A DNA stretch of 64,000 nt from Peptoanaerobacter stomatis (GTDB lineage Bacteria; Bacillota; Clostridia; Peptostreptococcales; Filifactoraceae), in the NCBI RefSeq assembly GCF_000238095.2, contig NZ_JH815225.1, forward strand, positions 1,183,863-1,247,862, written 5' to 3'. This document shows positions 35,120 through 42,706 of this stretch, piece by piece. Made by a program: the position numbers and the translations under genes. The number at the start of each line of letters is the position of its first letter. Positions within the stretch are counted from its first letter, which is position 1. The notes beneath the pieces are model-generated. The model searched no databases. It was not told where the DNA came from and saw nothing but the letters and a program-made list of their open reading frames with translations.

Positions 35120-35881
35120 TTAAATATTTAAAATAAATACTCTCACTATCCAAATAACGCACAAATGTAAAGGATAGAATATATAAAATATCCATTTTGA
35201 AAATTTATCGCTACTACCATGCTTACCGTTGTAAAACAACAACAGCATAAAAGGTAAAAGATACCCAATCCAATAATAATCATTATAAAATTTGAAATTG
35301 CCATCGTATACCAAATTCCAAAACGGACCTGCAAAAAAGTCCAACAAGCCCAAATTCAAAACTATTACTAAAAAATATCCTGCAAGCTGATTTTTTAGAT
35401 TACCATAGTAAAAATCAAATACAAGCATTATTATTATACAAAGCTCACCATAATCAGCAGGTATACTTATTATCATAAGCAAGTATATGATTATCGCTTT
35501 TAAAAAGACATTTTTTACTGTTCTTCTCGTATGAACCGCCAAAACTCCAAGCAATATATTAAAAATTATGTTCAGTCGCAATATGTTGAACGTATCTCTC
35601 CACGCGTACATAAATGGTATGTAACTTATAATTGCAAATATAAAAAGCCTAAAAATGTATTTCTTCAAACTTTTTGTGTGATGATATCCCTCCACCGCAC
35701 AAAAAAACATAATCGGACCTGTAATTCTTCCTATTATATCAAATACCAAATATACTGTCATATCCTCAGGTATAAATGCAATATCTATATGATCTATAAG
35801 CATAGCTGTAATTGCGATATATTTTAAAGCATTTACAGAAAGCCCTTCTTTAAAAATTTTTTTAACTTCGCCGACTCCCAT
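35120..35881 (-). CDS. TraX-family integral membrane protein
   Basis: ATG 35881 is used because GAGGAG sits 8 nt upstream; the protein has about 253 residues. It shows the TraX pattern: LNALKYIAITAMLIDHIDIAF with the conserved Asp-His in helix 1, RITGPIMFFCAVEGYHHTKSLKKYIFRLFIFAIISY, and about eight hydrophobic helices. TraX of F plasmid N-acetylates pilin, and the family is distantly related to acyltransferase-3; chromosomal copies in Firmicutes have no conjugation genes around them, as here. An O- or N-acylation role at the membrane is plausible. It is alone between fprA and a MITE-like repeat. Confidence 0.85.
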   Translation of the reverse strand: MGVGEVKKIFKEGLSVNALKYIAITAMLIDHIDIAFIPEDMTVYLVFDIIGRITGPIMFFCAVEGYHHTKSLKKYIFRLFIFAIISYIPFMYAWRDTFNILRLNIIFNILLGVLAVHTRRTVKNVFLKAIIIYLLMIISIPADYGELCIIIMLVFDFYYGNLKNQLAGYFLVIVLNLGLLDFFAGPFWNLVYDGNFKFYNDYYWIGYLLPFMLLLFYNGKHGSSDKFSKWIFYIFYPLHLCVIWIVRVFILNI

Positions 35882-35887
35882 ATTCAA

Positions 35888-36224
35888 AACTCCTCTATCT
35901 ATACTATGATTAGATTATAAATTCTAAAACATCAGTTCTCTTATACTAAAATCTTATATAATAATGGAAAATCTAACAATTAATTTTTCTGGTAGACTAT
36001 GTATATTAATTTTATATAATTATACAAGTTATCCATAATTTTATTAGAAAATAGTATTAATTAAAATAAAATATATATTTTCCACTTATTTCAGTATAAT
36101 AATTATACACTATAACATTGTAATTGAAAAATACACATCTTTAATGTATAATCATTATATAACGCAGTCATATGATTTATTTAAAATATTTTTTAAATTT
36201 TTACTAAGTAAAAGAGGTATCCTT
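35888..36224. other. 337-nt divergent intergenic region
   Basis: Between traX-like (-) and the small membrane protein (+). A MITE-like element occupies 35944-36056; the remainder is AT-rich and has no evident gene. Confidence 0.6.
35944..36056 (-). repeat. MITE-like repeat, family 1, copy C (113 bp)
   Basis: In reverse complement it starts TACTATTTTCTAATAAAATT and ends AAGATTTTAGTA. It aligns with the copies at 39659-39772 and 41529-41640 over its whole length with roughly 80 percent or better identity by eye. The two ends are imperfect inverted repeats (about 21 of 28 bases in copy A). Confidence 0.8.
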
Positions 36225-36581
36225 ATGAAAAATAAATTATATTACATCTTGATTGTAATTTTAATCATATACAATGTATTTCTCATAAATAAGCACTCTT
36301 CATTAAAAAAAGAGCTAATACAAATTCAAAAAATATCTACAAACGAAAAGAAAAAATCAGATATTAATGCTCATACCGATAATCCATATGAGCTTGCTGA
36401 CAGCAAATATCTTGATAATATAAAAAATATTCATATTTCATCAGATACTATGAGTATAAAATTCAGCATAGATGCATACAATGTTGAAGATATAGTGCGT
36501 GATACCGATAAATGCCTGAATAAAACCGCTCAAAGTGTAAGTATACAAGAAGATAAATACATAATATTGGAATACAGATAA
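36225..36581 (+). CDS. Small membrane-anchored protein, unknown
   Basis: ATG 36225 is chosen because AAAGAGGT is upstream and the protein then begins with a membrane helix (KNKLYYILIVILIIYNVFLI); longer in-frame starts lack a site. About 118 residues: one N-terminal helix, a short coiled segment (HSSLKKELIQIQKIS) and a small domain of about 60 residues at the C-terminus. It is followed 9 nt later by a second protein of the same layout. Bitopic pairs with this layout occur in type IV pilus (PilN/PilO-like) and cell-division complexes, but I see no specific motif, so no function is assigned. Confidence 0.7.
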   Translation: MKNKLYYILIVILIIYNVFLINKHSSLKKELIQIQKISTNEKKKSDINAHTDNPYELADSKYLDNIKNIHISSDTMSIKFSIDAYNVEDIVRDTDKCLNKTAQSVSIQEDKYIILEYR

Positions 36582-36590
36582 GGGTTTGAT

Positions 36591-37010
36591 ATGAAGATAA
36601 AAATGCAATCTATAAAAAAATCAGAGCTGTTCATAATGTTTATATTACTCGCAAACTTACTTATAATAACAATACCCTACAGTATAAAAAACATAAAAAT
36701 TAAACAGCAGATAAACAATGTGCAAATTTTAGAAACAAAAAACAATGAAAGCATCGACTTTTATAAAATTTACAAAGATTTTAACGATATTTTAAATAAA
36801 TTAGACTTGAATACAACTTACAAAAATTCTACTATATCTCAAAATTCAATGACTATAAATATAAAATTCCACTCAAACATAAATATGCTCACCAATTTGT
36901 TGGCTTACATACATAAAAATATACCTAATATGTCAATAATATCTGCCAATATAGAAAATGATACCAAGGAAGAAAACGAAATAACATTTTATATAGAAAA
37001 TCAACATTAA
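36591..37010 (+). CDS. Small membrane-anchored protein, unknown (partner of preceding gene)
   Basis: The 139-residue protein has one N-terminal membrane helix (ELFIMFILLANLLIITIPYSI), a short coiled-coil-like stretch (NIKIKQQINNVQILETKNN) and a compact domain (about 60-135). That domain's strand-helix-strand layout resembles PilO-type domains (SMTINIKFHSNINMLTNLLAYIH, then FYIENQH). The gene starts 9 nt after the stop of the previous one and GGGTTTG is the only upstream site, so translation may be coupled. A PilN/PilO-like or secretion-related role is a structural guess. No pilin or ATPase genes are near. Confidence 0.7.
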   Translation: MKIKMQSIKKSELFIMFILLANLLIITIPYSIKNIKIKQQINNVQILETKNNESIDFYKIYKDFNDILNKLDLNTTYKNSTISQNSMTINIKFHSNINMLTNLLAYIHKNIPNMSIISANIENDTKEENEITFYIENQH

Positions 37011-37091
37011 AAAACAATACTATCATCTAATTAAAATGTTTAAATATATTTTAATTTATAAATAGAGCTGGATATTAATACGATAATAAAT

Positions 37092-37120
37092 TTGAAAATA
37101 TATCAAAAATATGGTATATT
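37092..37120 (+). promoter_or_regulatory. Likely promoter of the hydrolase/MurF-like operon
   Basis: TTGAAA (37092-37097), 17-nt spacer ending in TATGG (extended -10 type), TATATT (37115-37120). The hydrolase start is at 37159. Confidence 0.65.
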
Positions 37121-37158
37121 AATTTGCCGGATACTTTACTTAAATTATGAGGTGAAAT

Positions 37159-37923
37159 TTGAATATAGAAATAGATAATATAAAAACAAATTACATAGAT
37201 TGTGGAAGTGGAGACACTATAGTGCTGTTGCACGGCTGGGGTTCCAATATAAACTTGTTAAACACCCTAACAACATCACTTAACGCAAACTATCGTGTAA
37301 TCGCATTAGACCTTCCGGGGTTCGGTCAAAGCAGTGAGCCCGATTATGCTATGAACGTAGACGATTACACAAATTTTGTCATAAACTTTATAAATAAATT
37401 AGGCATAAAAAAGACACATATATTGGGACATTCTTTTGGCGGAAGAATAATAATTAAAATGGTGAGCAAGCAAAATCTTCCTTTTCAAATAGACAAGATA
37501 GTACTTGTAGACTCTGCCGGAATAAAACCGAAAAAAAGTCTTAAAGTAGCATTTAAAATAAAAATTTTCAAGCTTTCAAGAAAATTATTTGAAGGCACTA
37601 TACTTGGTAAAATGTATCCCAATTTCATAGAAAATATGCGAAATAAAAGCGGTTCCGCTGATTATAACTCTGCAACACCTATAATGCGTCAAATATTGGT
37701 AAATGTAGTAAACGAAGATCTGACACCGCTAATTTCTAATATAAAAAATGAAACTCTGCTTGTATGGGGAGATAAAGATGATGCAACACCTATACAAGAC
37801 GCATATACTATGAACAAACTCATAAAAAACAGCGGACTTATAACTGTAAAAAACGCCGGACATTACAGTTATTTGGAACAGAAAGATTATGTAAATTCTG
37901 CTATATCAGCTTTCTTATCATAA
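37159..37923 (+). CDS. Alpha/beta hydrolase
   Basis: The 254-residue protein starts at TTG 37159 after GAGGTG. It has the alpha/beta-hydrolase fold: oxyanion region VLLHGWGSN (about 22-30), nucleophile elbow GHSFGG (Ser about 94), acid in WGDKDDATP and catalytic His in NAGHYSY. There is no signal peptide. It is followed 53 nt later by a membrane MurF-like ligase in the same direction; this pairing is found in other Clostridia as I recall, which suggests a linked role in cell-wall precursor or peptide metabolism. Substrate cannot be inferred. Confidence 0.9.
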   Translation: MNIEIDNIKTNYIDCGSGDTIVLLHGWGSNINLLNTLTTSLNANYRVIALDLPGFGQSSEPDYAMNVDDYTNFVINFINKLGIKKTHILGHSFGGRIIIKMVSKQNLPFQIDKIVLVDSAGIKPKKSLKVAFKIKIFKLSRKLFEGTILGKMYPNFIENMRNKSGSADYNSATPIMRQILVNVVNEDLTPLISNIKNETLLVWGDKDDATPIQDAYTMNKLIKNSGLITVKNAGHYSYLEQKDYVNSAISAFLS

Positions 37924-37976
37924 ATTTTTAATGAATTTATAATATTACATCAAATTTGTAAAAAAACGGAGAACAT

Positions 37977-39524
37977 ATGATATATATTTTCATAATATCG
38001 AATATATCAGCATTTATTTCACTTCTGATATATCACACACATATTTTTCAACTTAATTCGTACAACGAAATAGAGGAAAATAACTGGCTTAGAGAGAATT
38101 ATTATCCGATACTTGGTAGAAATCTCGGACTTATAATTTCAGCCTTATTCATCTTCATATTCAGTTTTAAATTCCAAGTGGCAGGTTTAATAATAGCTAC
38201 TATACTTAACATACTGACAGCAATTTTAAACAGAGAAAAAAATTCTAAAATACCTCTTAAATATACAAATAGAGTAAAAAGAATGCTCTTTACCGTTTGC
38301 ATTATGTATATAATAATGCTCTTATTTTTAATAATAGACCATAATTTTTTATATTTTGCAGTTTTAGAAGTTATATGTATGATAACACCATATATGCTAC
38401 TGCTGTCAAATACAATAAATAAGCCTATCGAAAAACACATAAATGACGGCTTTATAAACGATGCCAAACGCAAAATCAATTCAATGAATAATTTAACCGT
38501 AATAGGTGTAACAGGTAGTTACGGTAAAACAAGCGTAAAACATATATTAGGAAAATTACTCAGCAAAGACTACAACGTACTCATAACACCAGGCAATTAT
38601 AACACAACTCTTGGTGTAGTAATTACAATAAGAGAACATCTAAGTCCCATACATGACATATTTGTATGTGAAATGGGAGCAAAATCACTTGGAGAAATAA
38701 AAGAAATCTGTGATATTGTAAATCCGCGTTATGGTATAATTACATCCATAGGAATGCAACATCTCGAAACTTTTCTCAGCTTGGAAAATATAATAACAAC
38801 AAAATTTGAATTAGCAGAAGCACTTCCTGATTCAGGAACTGTATTTTTAAACTACGACAATGAGTATATAGTAAATCATCACATAAACAAAAATATAATC
38901 TCATACGCCGTCGACAACAAAAACTCAAACTTTGTTCCATATGACTTACAGGTAGACGAAAACGGTTCAAGTTTTAAATTAGATATAGATAACACACCTA
39001 CATCATTTAAAACAAAAGTGATCGGAAAACACAACGTGTTAAATATTACAGGTTGTATAGCTGTTGCGCACGAGTTAGGTGTGGACACAAGCACATTAAT
39101 TCAAAGAGTCGCACAATTAGAACAGGTAGAACACAGACAACAGATAATAAAAAAAGATTTTGGGCTTATAATAGATGACGCCTATAATTCCAATCCAAGC
39201 GGTGCAAAATCTGCATTAGATACATTGTCAATGTTTGATATGACAAAAATAGTGGTAACACCCGGAATGATAGAGCTTGGAGACAAACAATATGAGCTTA
39301 ACAAAGAATTTGGCAAGCAGATAGCAGATGTTGCAGATTATATAATACTCGTAGGCAAAAAACAAACCCTACCTATACAAGACGGAATAAAAGAAAAAAA
39401 TTATGATGAAAAAAATCTGTTTATAGAAGAAAGTATGCAGAAAGCTCTCTCACTTGCATATACGCTTAAAACAGATAAACAAAAAGCAATTCTTATAGAA
39501 AATGATCTGCCTGATAATTATTAA
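37977..39524 (+). CDS. Membrane-anchored MurF-like Mur ligase
   Basis: The 515-residue protein has four or five hydrophobic helices in the first about 150 residues. The Mur ligase ATPase domain follows (GVTGSYGKTS at about 180-189, NTTLGV, FVCEMGA, ITSIGMQHLETF) and then the C-terminal Mur domain (HRQQIIKKDFGLIIDDAYNSNPSG, ENDLPDNY at the end). The usual MurF N-terminal UDP-MurNAc-tripeptide-binding domain is missing and replaced by the membrane part. Such proteins add an amino acid or dipeptide in an ATP-dependent reaction; the acceptor may be membrane-bound. GGAG lies before the ATG. It is in an operon with the alpha/beta hydrolase and ends at a strong terminator. It should not be called murF without a test. 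Confidence 0.9.
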   Translation: MIYIFIISNISAFISLLIYHTHIFQLNSYNEIEENNWLRENYYPILGRNLGLIISALFIFIFSFKFQVAGLIIATILNILTAILNREKNSKIPLKYTNRVKRMLFTVCIMYIIMLLFLIIDHNFLYFAVLEVICMITPYMLLLSNTINKPIEKHINDGFINDAKRKINSMNNLTVIGVTGSYGKTSVKHILGKLLSKDYNVLITPGNYNTTLGVVITIREHLSPIHDIFVCEMGAKSLGEIKEICDIVNPRYGIITSIGMQHLETFLSLENIITTKFELAEALPDSGTVFLNYDNEYIVNHHINKNIISYAVDNKNSNFVPYDLQVDENGSSFKLDIDNTPTSFKTKVIGKHNVLNITGCIAVAHELGVDTSTLIQRVAQLEQVEHRQQIIKKDFGLIIDDAYNSNPSGAKSALDTLSMFDMTKIVVTPGMIELGDKQYELNKEFGKQIADVADYIILVGKKQTLPIQDGIKEKNYDEKNLFIEESMQKALSLAYTLKTDKQKAILIENDLPDNY

Positions 39525-39564
39525 TCCATCATTTTCCATTATTAATTAGATACTGATTAAGATA

Positions 39565-39625
39565 AAAAAAGTGATTTTAAATCATATGTATTTTATGTAT
39601 TACAGCGATTTAAAGTCACTTTTTT
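39565..39625 (+). terminator. Terminator of the MurF-like gene
   Basis: A 19-bp stem (AAAAAAGTGATTTTAAATC, 39565-39583, with 39607-39625; one G-T pair) and 23-nt loop end in a T-rich run, 40 nt past the stop. Confidence 0.75.
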
Positions 39626-39658
39626 ATTTTTTTACAAGCATTTTTCATAATACAGTTA

Positions 39659-39772
39659 TACTATTTTCTAATAAAATTATGGATAACTTATATAATTATA
39701 TAACATCAATATAAATAGTTTATTAAAAAAATTAATTATTATGTTTTTCCATTGTTCTATTAGATTTTAGTA
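39659..39772 (+). repeat. MITE-like repeat, family 1, copy A (114 bp)
   Basis: It begins TACTATTTTCTAATAAAATT and ends TTAGATTTTAGTA. The terminal inverted repeat reads TACTAttttCTAATAaAAtt at one end and TACTAaaatCTAATAgAAca at the other. It aligns over its full length with copies at 35944-36056 (reversed) and 41529-41640. Confidence 0.8.
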
Positions 39773-39885
39773 TTAAATCCTCTTTGGTTTTTATACTATG
39801 CGTTTTTTATACGATTGCTTTATCTCATATTATATATAACTTTTTCAAAAGTCTTTAGCATCACTATGTTTTCAAATTGGTTGAT

Positions 39886-39969
39886 TTATAAATACATAAA
39901 GCACACAGCTCCTAATATCATAGATAAAAATACTGTTAAATTTATCTTTTTTATCTTAGCTTCAGACAT
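39886..39969 (-). CDS. Possible 27-residue small membrane peptide
   Basis: ATG 39969 to TAA 39886 encodes a peptide with a basic start (SEAKIKKIN) and one hydrophobic helix (LTVFLSMILGAVCFMYL). A GGGTG lies about 10 nt upstream. The composition suits a small membrane protein, but length and lack of comparison make this tentative. Confidence 0.3.
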   Translation of the reverse strand: MSEAKIKKINLTVFLSMILGAVCFMYL

Positions 39970-40102
39970 AATCCATACACCCTTTCATAAAATCTCTATA
40001 TTTTTAAAATGATTATAATTTTTATTTTTAATATTATTATACAGCATTTTAAAAATATATCAAGAGTTTTTAAAAATATTTTTCTTATGAAAATAATTTT
40101 TA

Positions 40103-40131
40103 TTGACAAACATTATTTATTATCTTATAAT
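40103..40131 (+). promoter_or_regulatory. Consensus promoter of the DUF3793 gene
   Basis: TTGACA (40103-40108) and TATAAT (40126-40131) are perfect with a 17-nt spacer, 24 nt upstream of the start codon at 40155. Confidence 0.85.
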
Positions 40132-40154
40132 TTAGAAAAGGAGATATGATTTTT

Positions 40155-40694
40155 ATGTTTGAACAGTTACTTATTAGTCATTGTGCCCCTACTTTAGCAG
40201 GTATAAAAGTTGCCAATATGTTTATGTATAACGGTAGCAACCCGTACAGAGATGTAAAACATTGGAATAATATATTAAACGCTTTCGGATTGAAGCTTAT
40301 GATTATAAAAAAATCTGAAAATAAAGCCCTCATATACATATATAGAGTATCTATGCTCAGCCATCTGCTAAATTTGGCTGAAATACAAAATTTTTTAAAG
40401 GATTATGGATATACAAATTTTGATGATATGTCTTCGATTTTAAACCAACTTGTGAAAAGATTCAAATACTCTTCTTTTCCACATGAGATAGGTATATTTT
40501 TGGGATATCCTCTTGAAGATGTTAAGATGTTCATACTAAACAGGGGAAAAAATTACAAATGTTGTGGCATATGGAAAGTGTACTGCAACGAAAAAAAATC
40601 AACAGAAATTTTTGAAAGCTATAAGCATTGTACGTCTTCATTTTTAAATTTATTTTTAAGCGGTAAGAACATAACTAGTTTATGTGTGGCTTGA
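40155..40694 (+). CDS. DUF3793 family protein
   Basis: ATG 40155 is preferred because AAAGGAG lies about 10 nt upstream; an ATG at 40146 is too close to that site. The protein (179 residues) matches DUF3793: it opens FEQLLISHCAPTLAGIKVANMF, contains FPHEIGIFLGYPLEDVKMFI, and ends with a cysteine-containing CCGIWKVYCNEKKS segment. The function is unknown, but the family is often next to a flavodoxin, as here (333 nt downstream), so a role in flavodoxin-linked redox or iron stress is inferred. It has a consensus promoter. Cytoplasmic. Confidence 0.85.
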   Translation: MFEQLLISHCAPTLAGIKVANMFMYNGSNPYRDVKHWNNILNAFGLKLMIIKKSENKALIYIYRVSMLSHLLNLAEIQNFLKDYGYTNFDDMSSILNQLVKRFKYSSFPHEIGIFLGYPLEDVKMFILNRGKNYKCCGIWKVYCNEKKSTEIFESYKHCTSSFLNLFLSGKNITSLCVA

Positions 40695-41027
40695 TATTTA
40701 TCACATTGAAAAAACTTATTAATATATTTTAATTAAACTGTTGAAATAATTATTTTATATCTTAATGATAAGAAAATATCTTCTAAAAAATATTCATTTT
40801 ACAAACAGTATTTATCATAAATTTTAATTAAATGATGATATTAATAAAAATTTTGCAAATTTGAATTTTTTATATTGTGTTTATAATGGCAAAGACCATT
40901 TATATAAATTTTTATATGTGATACTGAGCTATGTTTAAAACATTATTTTTAATTTATATATTTCTTAAAATATTATTTTTTAATTGTTGCTCGGTATAAA
41001 AATTAAATCATAAAGGAGTAGTTAAAA
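40695..41027. other. 333-nt intergenic region before flavodoxin
   Basis: AT-rich and without a recognisable gene, clear hairpin terminator or clean copy of the repeat family. It presumably contains the flavodoxin promoter; no good -35/-10 pair was fixed. Confidence 0.5.
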
Positions 41028-41450
41028 ATGAGTAAAGTAGCAGTTGTTTATTGGTCAGGTACAGGAAATACAGAAGCTATGGCTAATGCAGTAGTTGAAG
41101 GCGCAAAAGCTGCAGGTGCTGAAGTGGATTTAATATTCAGTGATGATTTTGGCCCTGATAAATTGGATGATTACGAAGCAATAGCATTCGGCTGTCCTGC
41201 AATGGGTAATGAAGAACTTGAAGAATCAAGTTTTGAACCTATGTTTGCAAGCGTAGAAGGAAATCTTGGCGGAAAGAAAATAGCTATATTCGGTTCTTAT
41301 GAATGGAATGACGGTCAATGGATGAAAGATTGGGAAGAAAGAGTTAAAGGCGGAGCAGGAAATCTTGTATATCCGGCACTTCCTGCATATGACAATCCTG
41401 ATGCGGATGCTCTTGAAAAATGTAAAGAACTTGGAAAAGCTCTTGCATAG
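41028..41450 (+). CDS. Flavodoxin
   Basis: The 140-residue protein has the flavodoxin short-chain pattern: VAVVYWSGTGNTEAMA (FMN phosphate loop), AIAFGCPAMGNEELE and IAIFGSYEWNDGQWM lining the flavin. It is a soluble low-potential electron carrier that can replace ferredoxin, often under iron limitation. AAAGGAG lies before the ATG. It stands after a DUF3793 gene and ends at a clear terminator. The length and the absence of the long-chain insertion are typical of clostridial flavodoxins. Confidence 0.95.
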   Translation: MSKVAVVYWSGTGNTEAMANAVVEGAKAAGAEVDLIFSDDFGPDKLDDYEAIAFGCPAMGNEELEESSFEPMFASVEGNLGGKKIAIFGSYEWNDGQWMKDWEERVKGGAGNLVYPALPAYDNPDADALEKCKELGKALA

Positions 41451-41476
41451 TAGTTATAACACCTATTAAATAATTT

Positions 41477-41504
41477 AAGGGACTGTAAGTAAAATCAGTC
41501 CCTT
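41477..41504 (+). terminator. Terminator of flavodoxin
   Basis: AAGGGACTG (41477-41485) pairs with CAGTCCCTT (41496-41504), followed by a run of T. Confidence 0.9.
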
Positions 41505-41528
41505 TTTTTATGATATTTATTATACTAA

Positions 41529-41640
41529 TACTATTTTCTAATAAAATTATAGATAACTTGTATAATTATATAAAATTAATATATAGTCTACAAGAAAAAT
41601 TAATTATTATGTTTTTCCGTTATTCTATAAGATTTTAGCA
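41529..41640 (+). repeat. MITE-like repeat, family 1, copy B (112 bp)
   Basis: It begins TACTATTTTCTAATAAAATT and ends AAGATTTTAGCA, and aligns with copies A and C through the whole interior (for example AATTAATTATTATGTTTTTCC is shared with copy A). Confidence 0.8.
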
Positions 41641-41736
41641 TAAAAGCAAAAAAACTTATATATCTATTAATTAAATAAATATTTATATGATATTCTCAAA
41701 TATATTAAAATATCGATGTTTGATTGAATATTAGTA

Positions 41737-42513
41737 TTAAAATCTCGGCATATCCTTTATAAGTTTTTTTGTATAATCTGATTTCGGATTTGACACCAAT
41801 TCTTTTGACGTCCCCATATCCACTATCTTGCCGTCTTTTAATACTATCATACGGTCAGATATATTGTATGCCATTGCGAGATTATGCGTTACCATTATCA
41901 TGCTCATATCTATTTCTTTATGAAGTTTTTTTATCTCGTCCATTATTTTCTTTTGAACTGTAGCATCTAATGCTGATGTAGGCTCGTCCATTATCATAAT
42001 ATCCGGCTTTAACATAAGTGCCATAGCTATAGACACCCTTTGTTTCATACCTCCGCTTAACGAATATGAATAACTTTCCCATATAAAATCAGGGTCGAGT
42101 TTTACACTTTCAAGGACATTTTTTCCAATATCTATACTCGAATCTTTATCTAAGTTGAAATTATATTCAAACATTTGAATTATCTGCTTGCCTATCTTTA
42201 TATTAGGATTTATTGTGCTTCCCGGTTCTTGGAATACTACTCCTATTTTCTTGCCAAGCATATTTCTTATTCCTTTATTTTTAATAGGATTAGAAAATAT
42301 ACTTTCTCCTAAAACTTCAAATTTATTTGCATACGCTCTTGCAGTTTGTGGCATAATTCCGTAAATCGCTCTCAAAATACTCGACTTACCGCTACCGCTT
42401 TCTCCTACTATTGAAAGTATCTCTTTTTTACCAAGTTCAAACGATATATCATATAAAACCTGCTTTTTTTTATAGAACATATTAAGCTCATCTATTTTTA
42501 TAAGATATGTCAT
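41737..42513 (-). CDS. ABC transporter ATPase (DppD/NikD-like)
   Basis: ATG 42513 follows AAGGCGGTG; 258 residues. Walker A GESGSGKS, Q-loop VVFQEPGSTINP, signature LSGGMKQR, Walker B IMIMDEP and the H-loop THN are all present. The GSTINP-type Q-loop and the partner genes indicate the peptide/nickel family (DppD or NikD). These importers normally have two ATPases; only this one is in the cluster, and no DppF/NikE-like gene follows (downstream is only a MITE-like repeat). It is separated from the permease genes by 193 nt. Confidence 0.92.
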   Translation of the reverse strand: MTYLIKIDELNMFYKKKQVLYDISFELGKKEILSIVGESGSGKSSILRAIYGIMPQTARAYANKFEVLGESIFSNPIKNKGIRNMLGKKIGVVFQEPGSTINPNIKIGKQIIQMFEYNFNLDKDSSIDIGKNVLESVKLDPDFIWESYSYSLSGGMKQRVSIAMALMLKPDIMIMDEPTSALDATVQKKIMDEIKKLHKEIDMSMIMVTHNLAMAYNISDRMIVLKDGKIVDMGTSKELVSNPKSDYTKKLIKDMPRF

Positions 42514-42706
42514 ATACACCGCCTTAATAAATATTGCTTTAATATATCTGATGTCAGAACATATTTAGATAAAATATCTATGTTTAATTGGATAATTTGA
42601 AAAACATTTATTTTTTACTCATATGCTTTATCATACAAATAAAAATATTTATAATCTCCACATTATTTTCTTGAATATAATTTTGTATACATTAAAAACA
42701 TAATAA

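Larger units (their letters stand above)
39525..40154. other. 630-nt intergenic region
   Basis: Holds the terminator of the MurF-like gene (39565-39625), MITE-like copy A (39659-39772), a possible 27-codon minus-strand gene (39886-39969) and the DUF3793 promoter (40103-40131). Nothing else is evident. Confidence 0.6.

Noticed and set aside
39815-40012. 65-codon plus-strand frame between the MurF-like and DUF3793 genes
   Set aside because: No ribosome site, low-complexity hydrophobic composition and overlap with the likelier minus-strand small frame.
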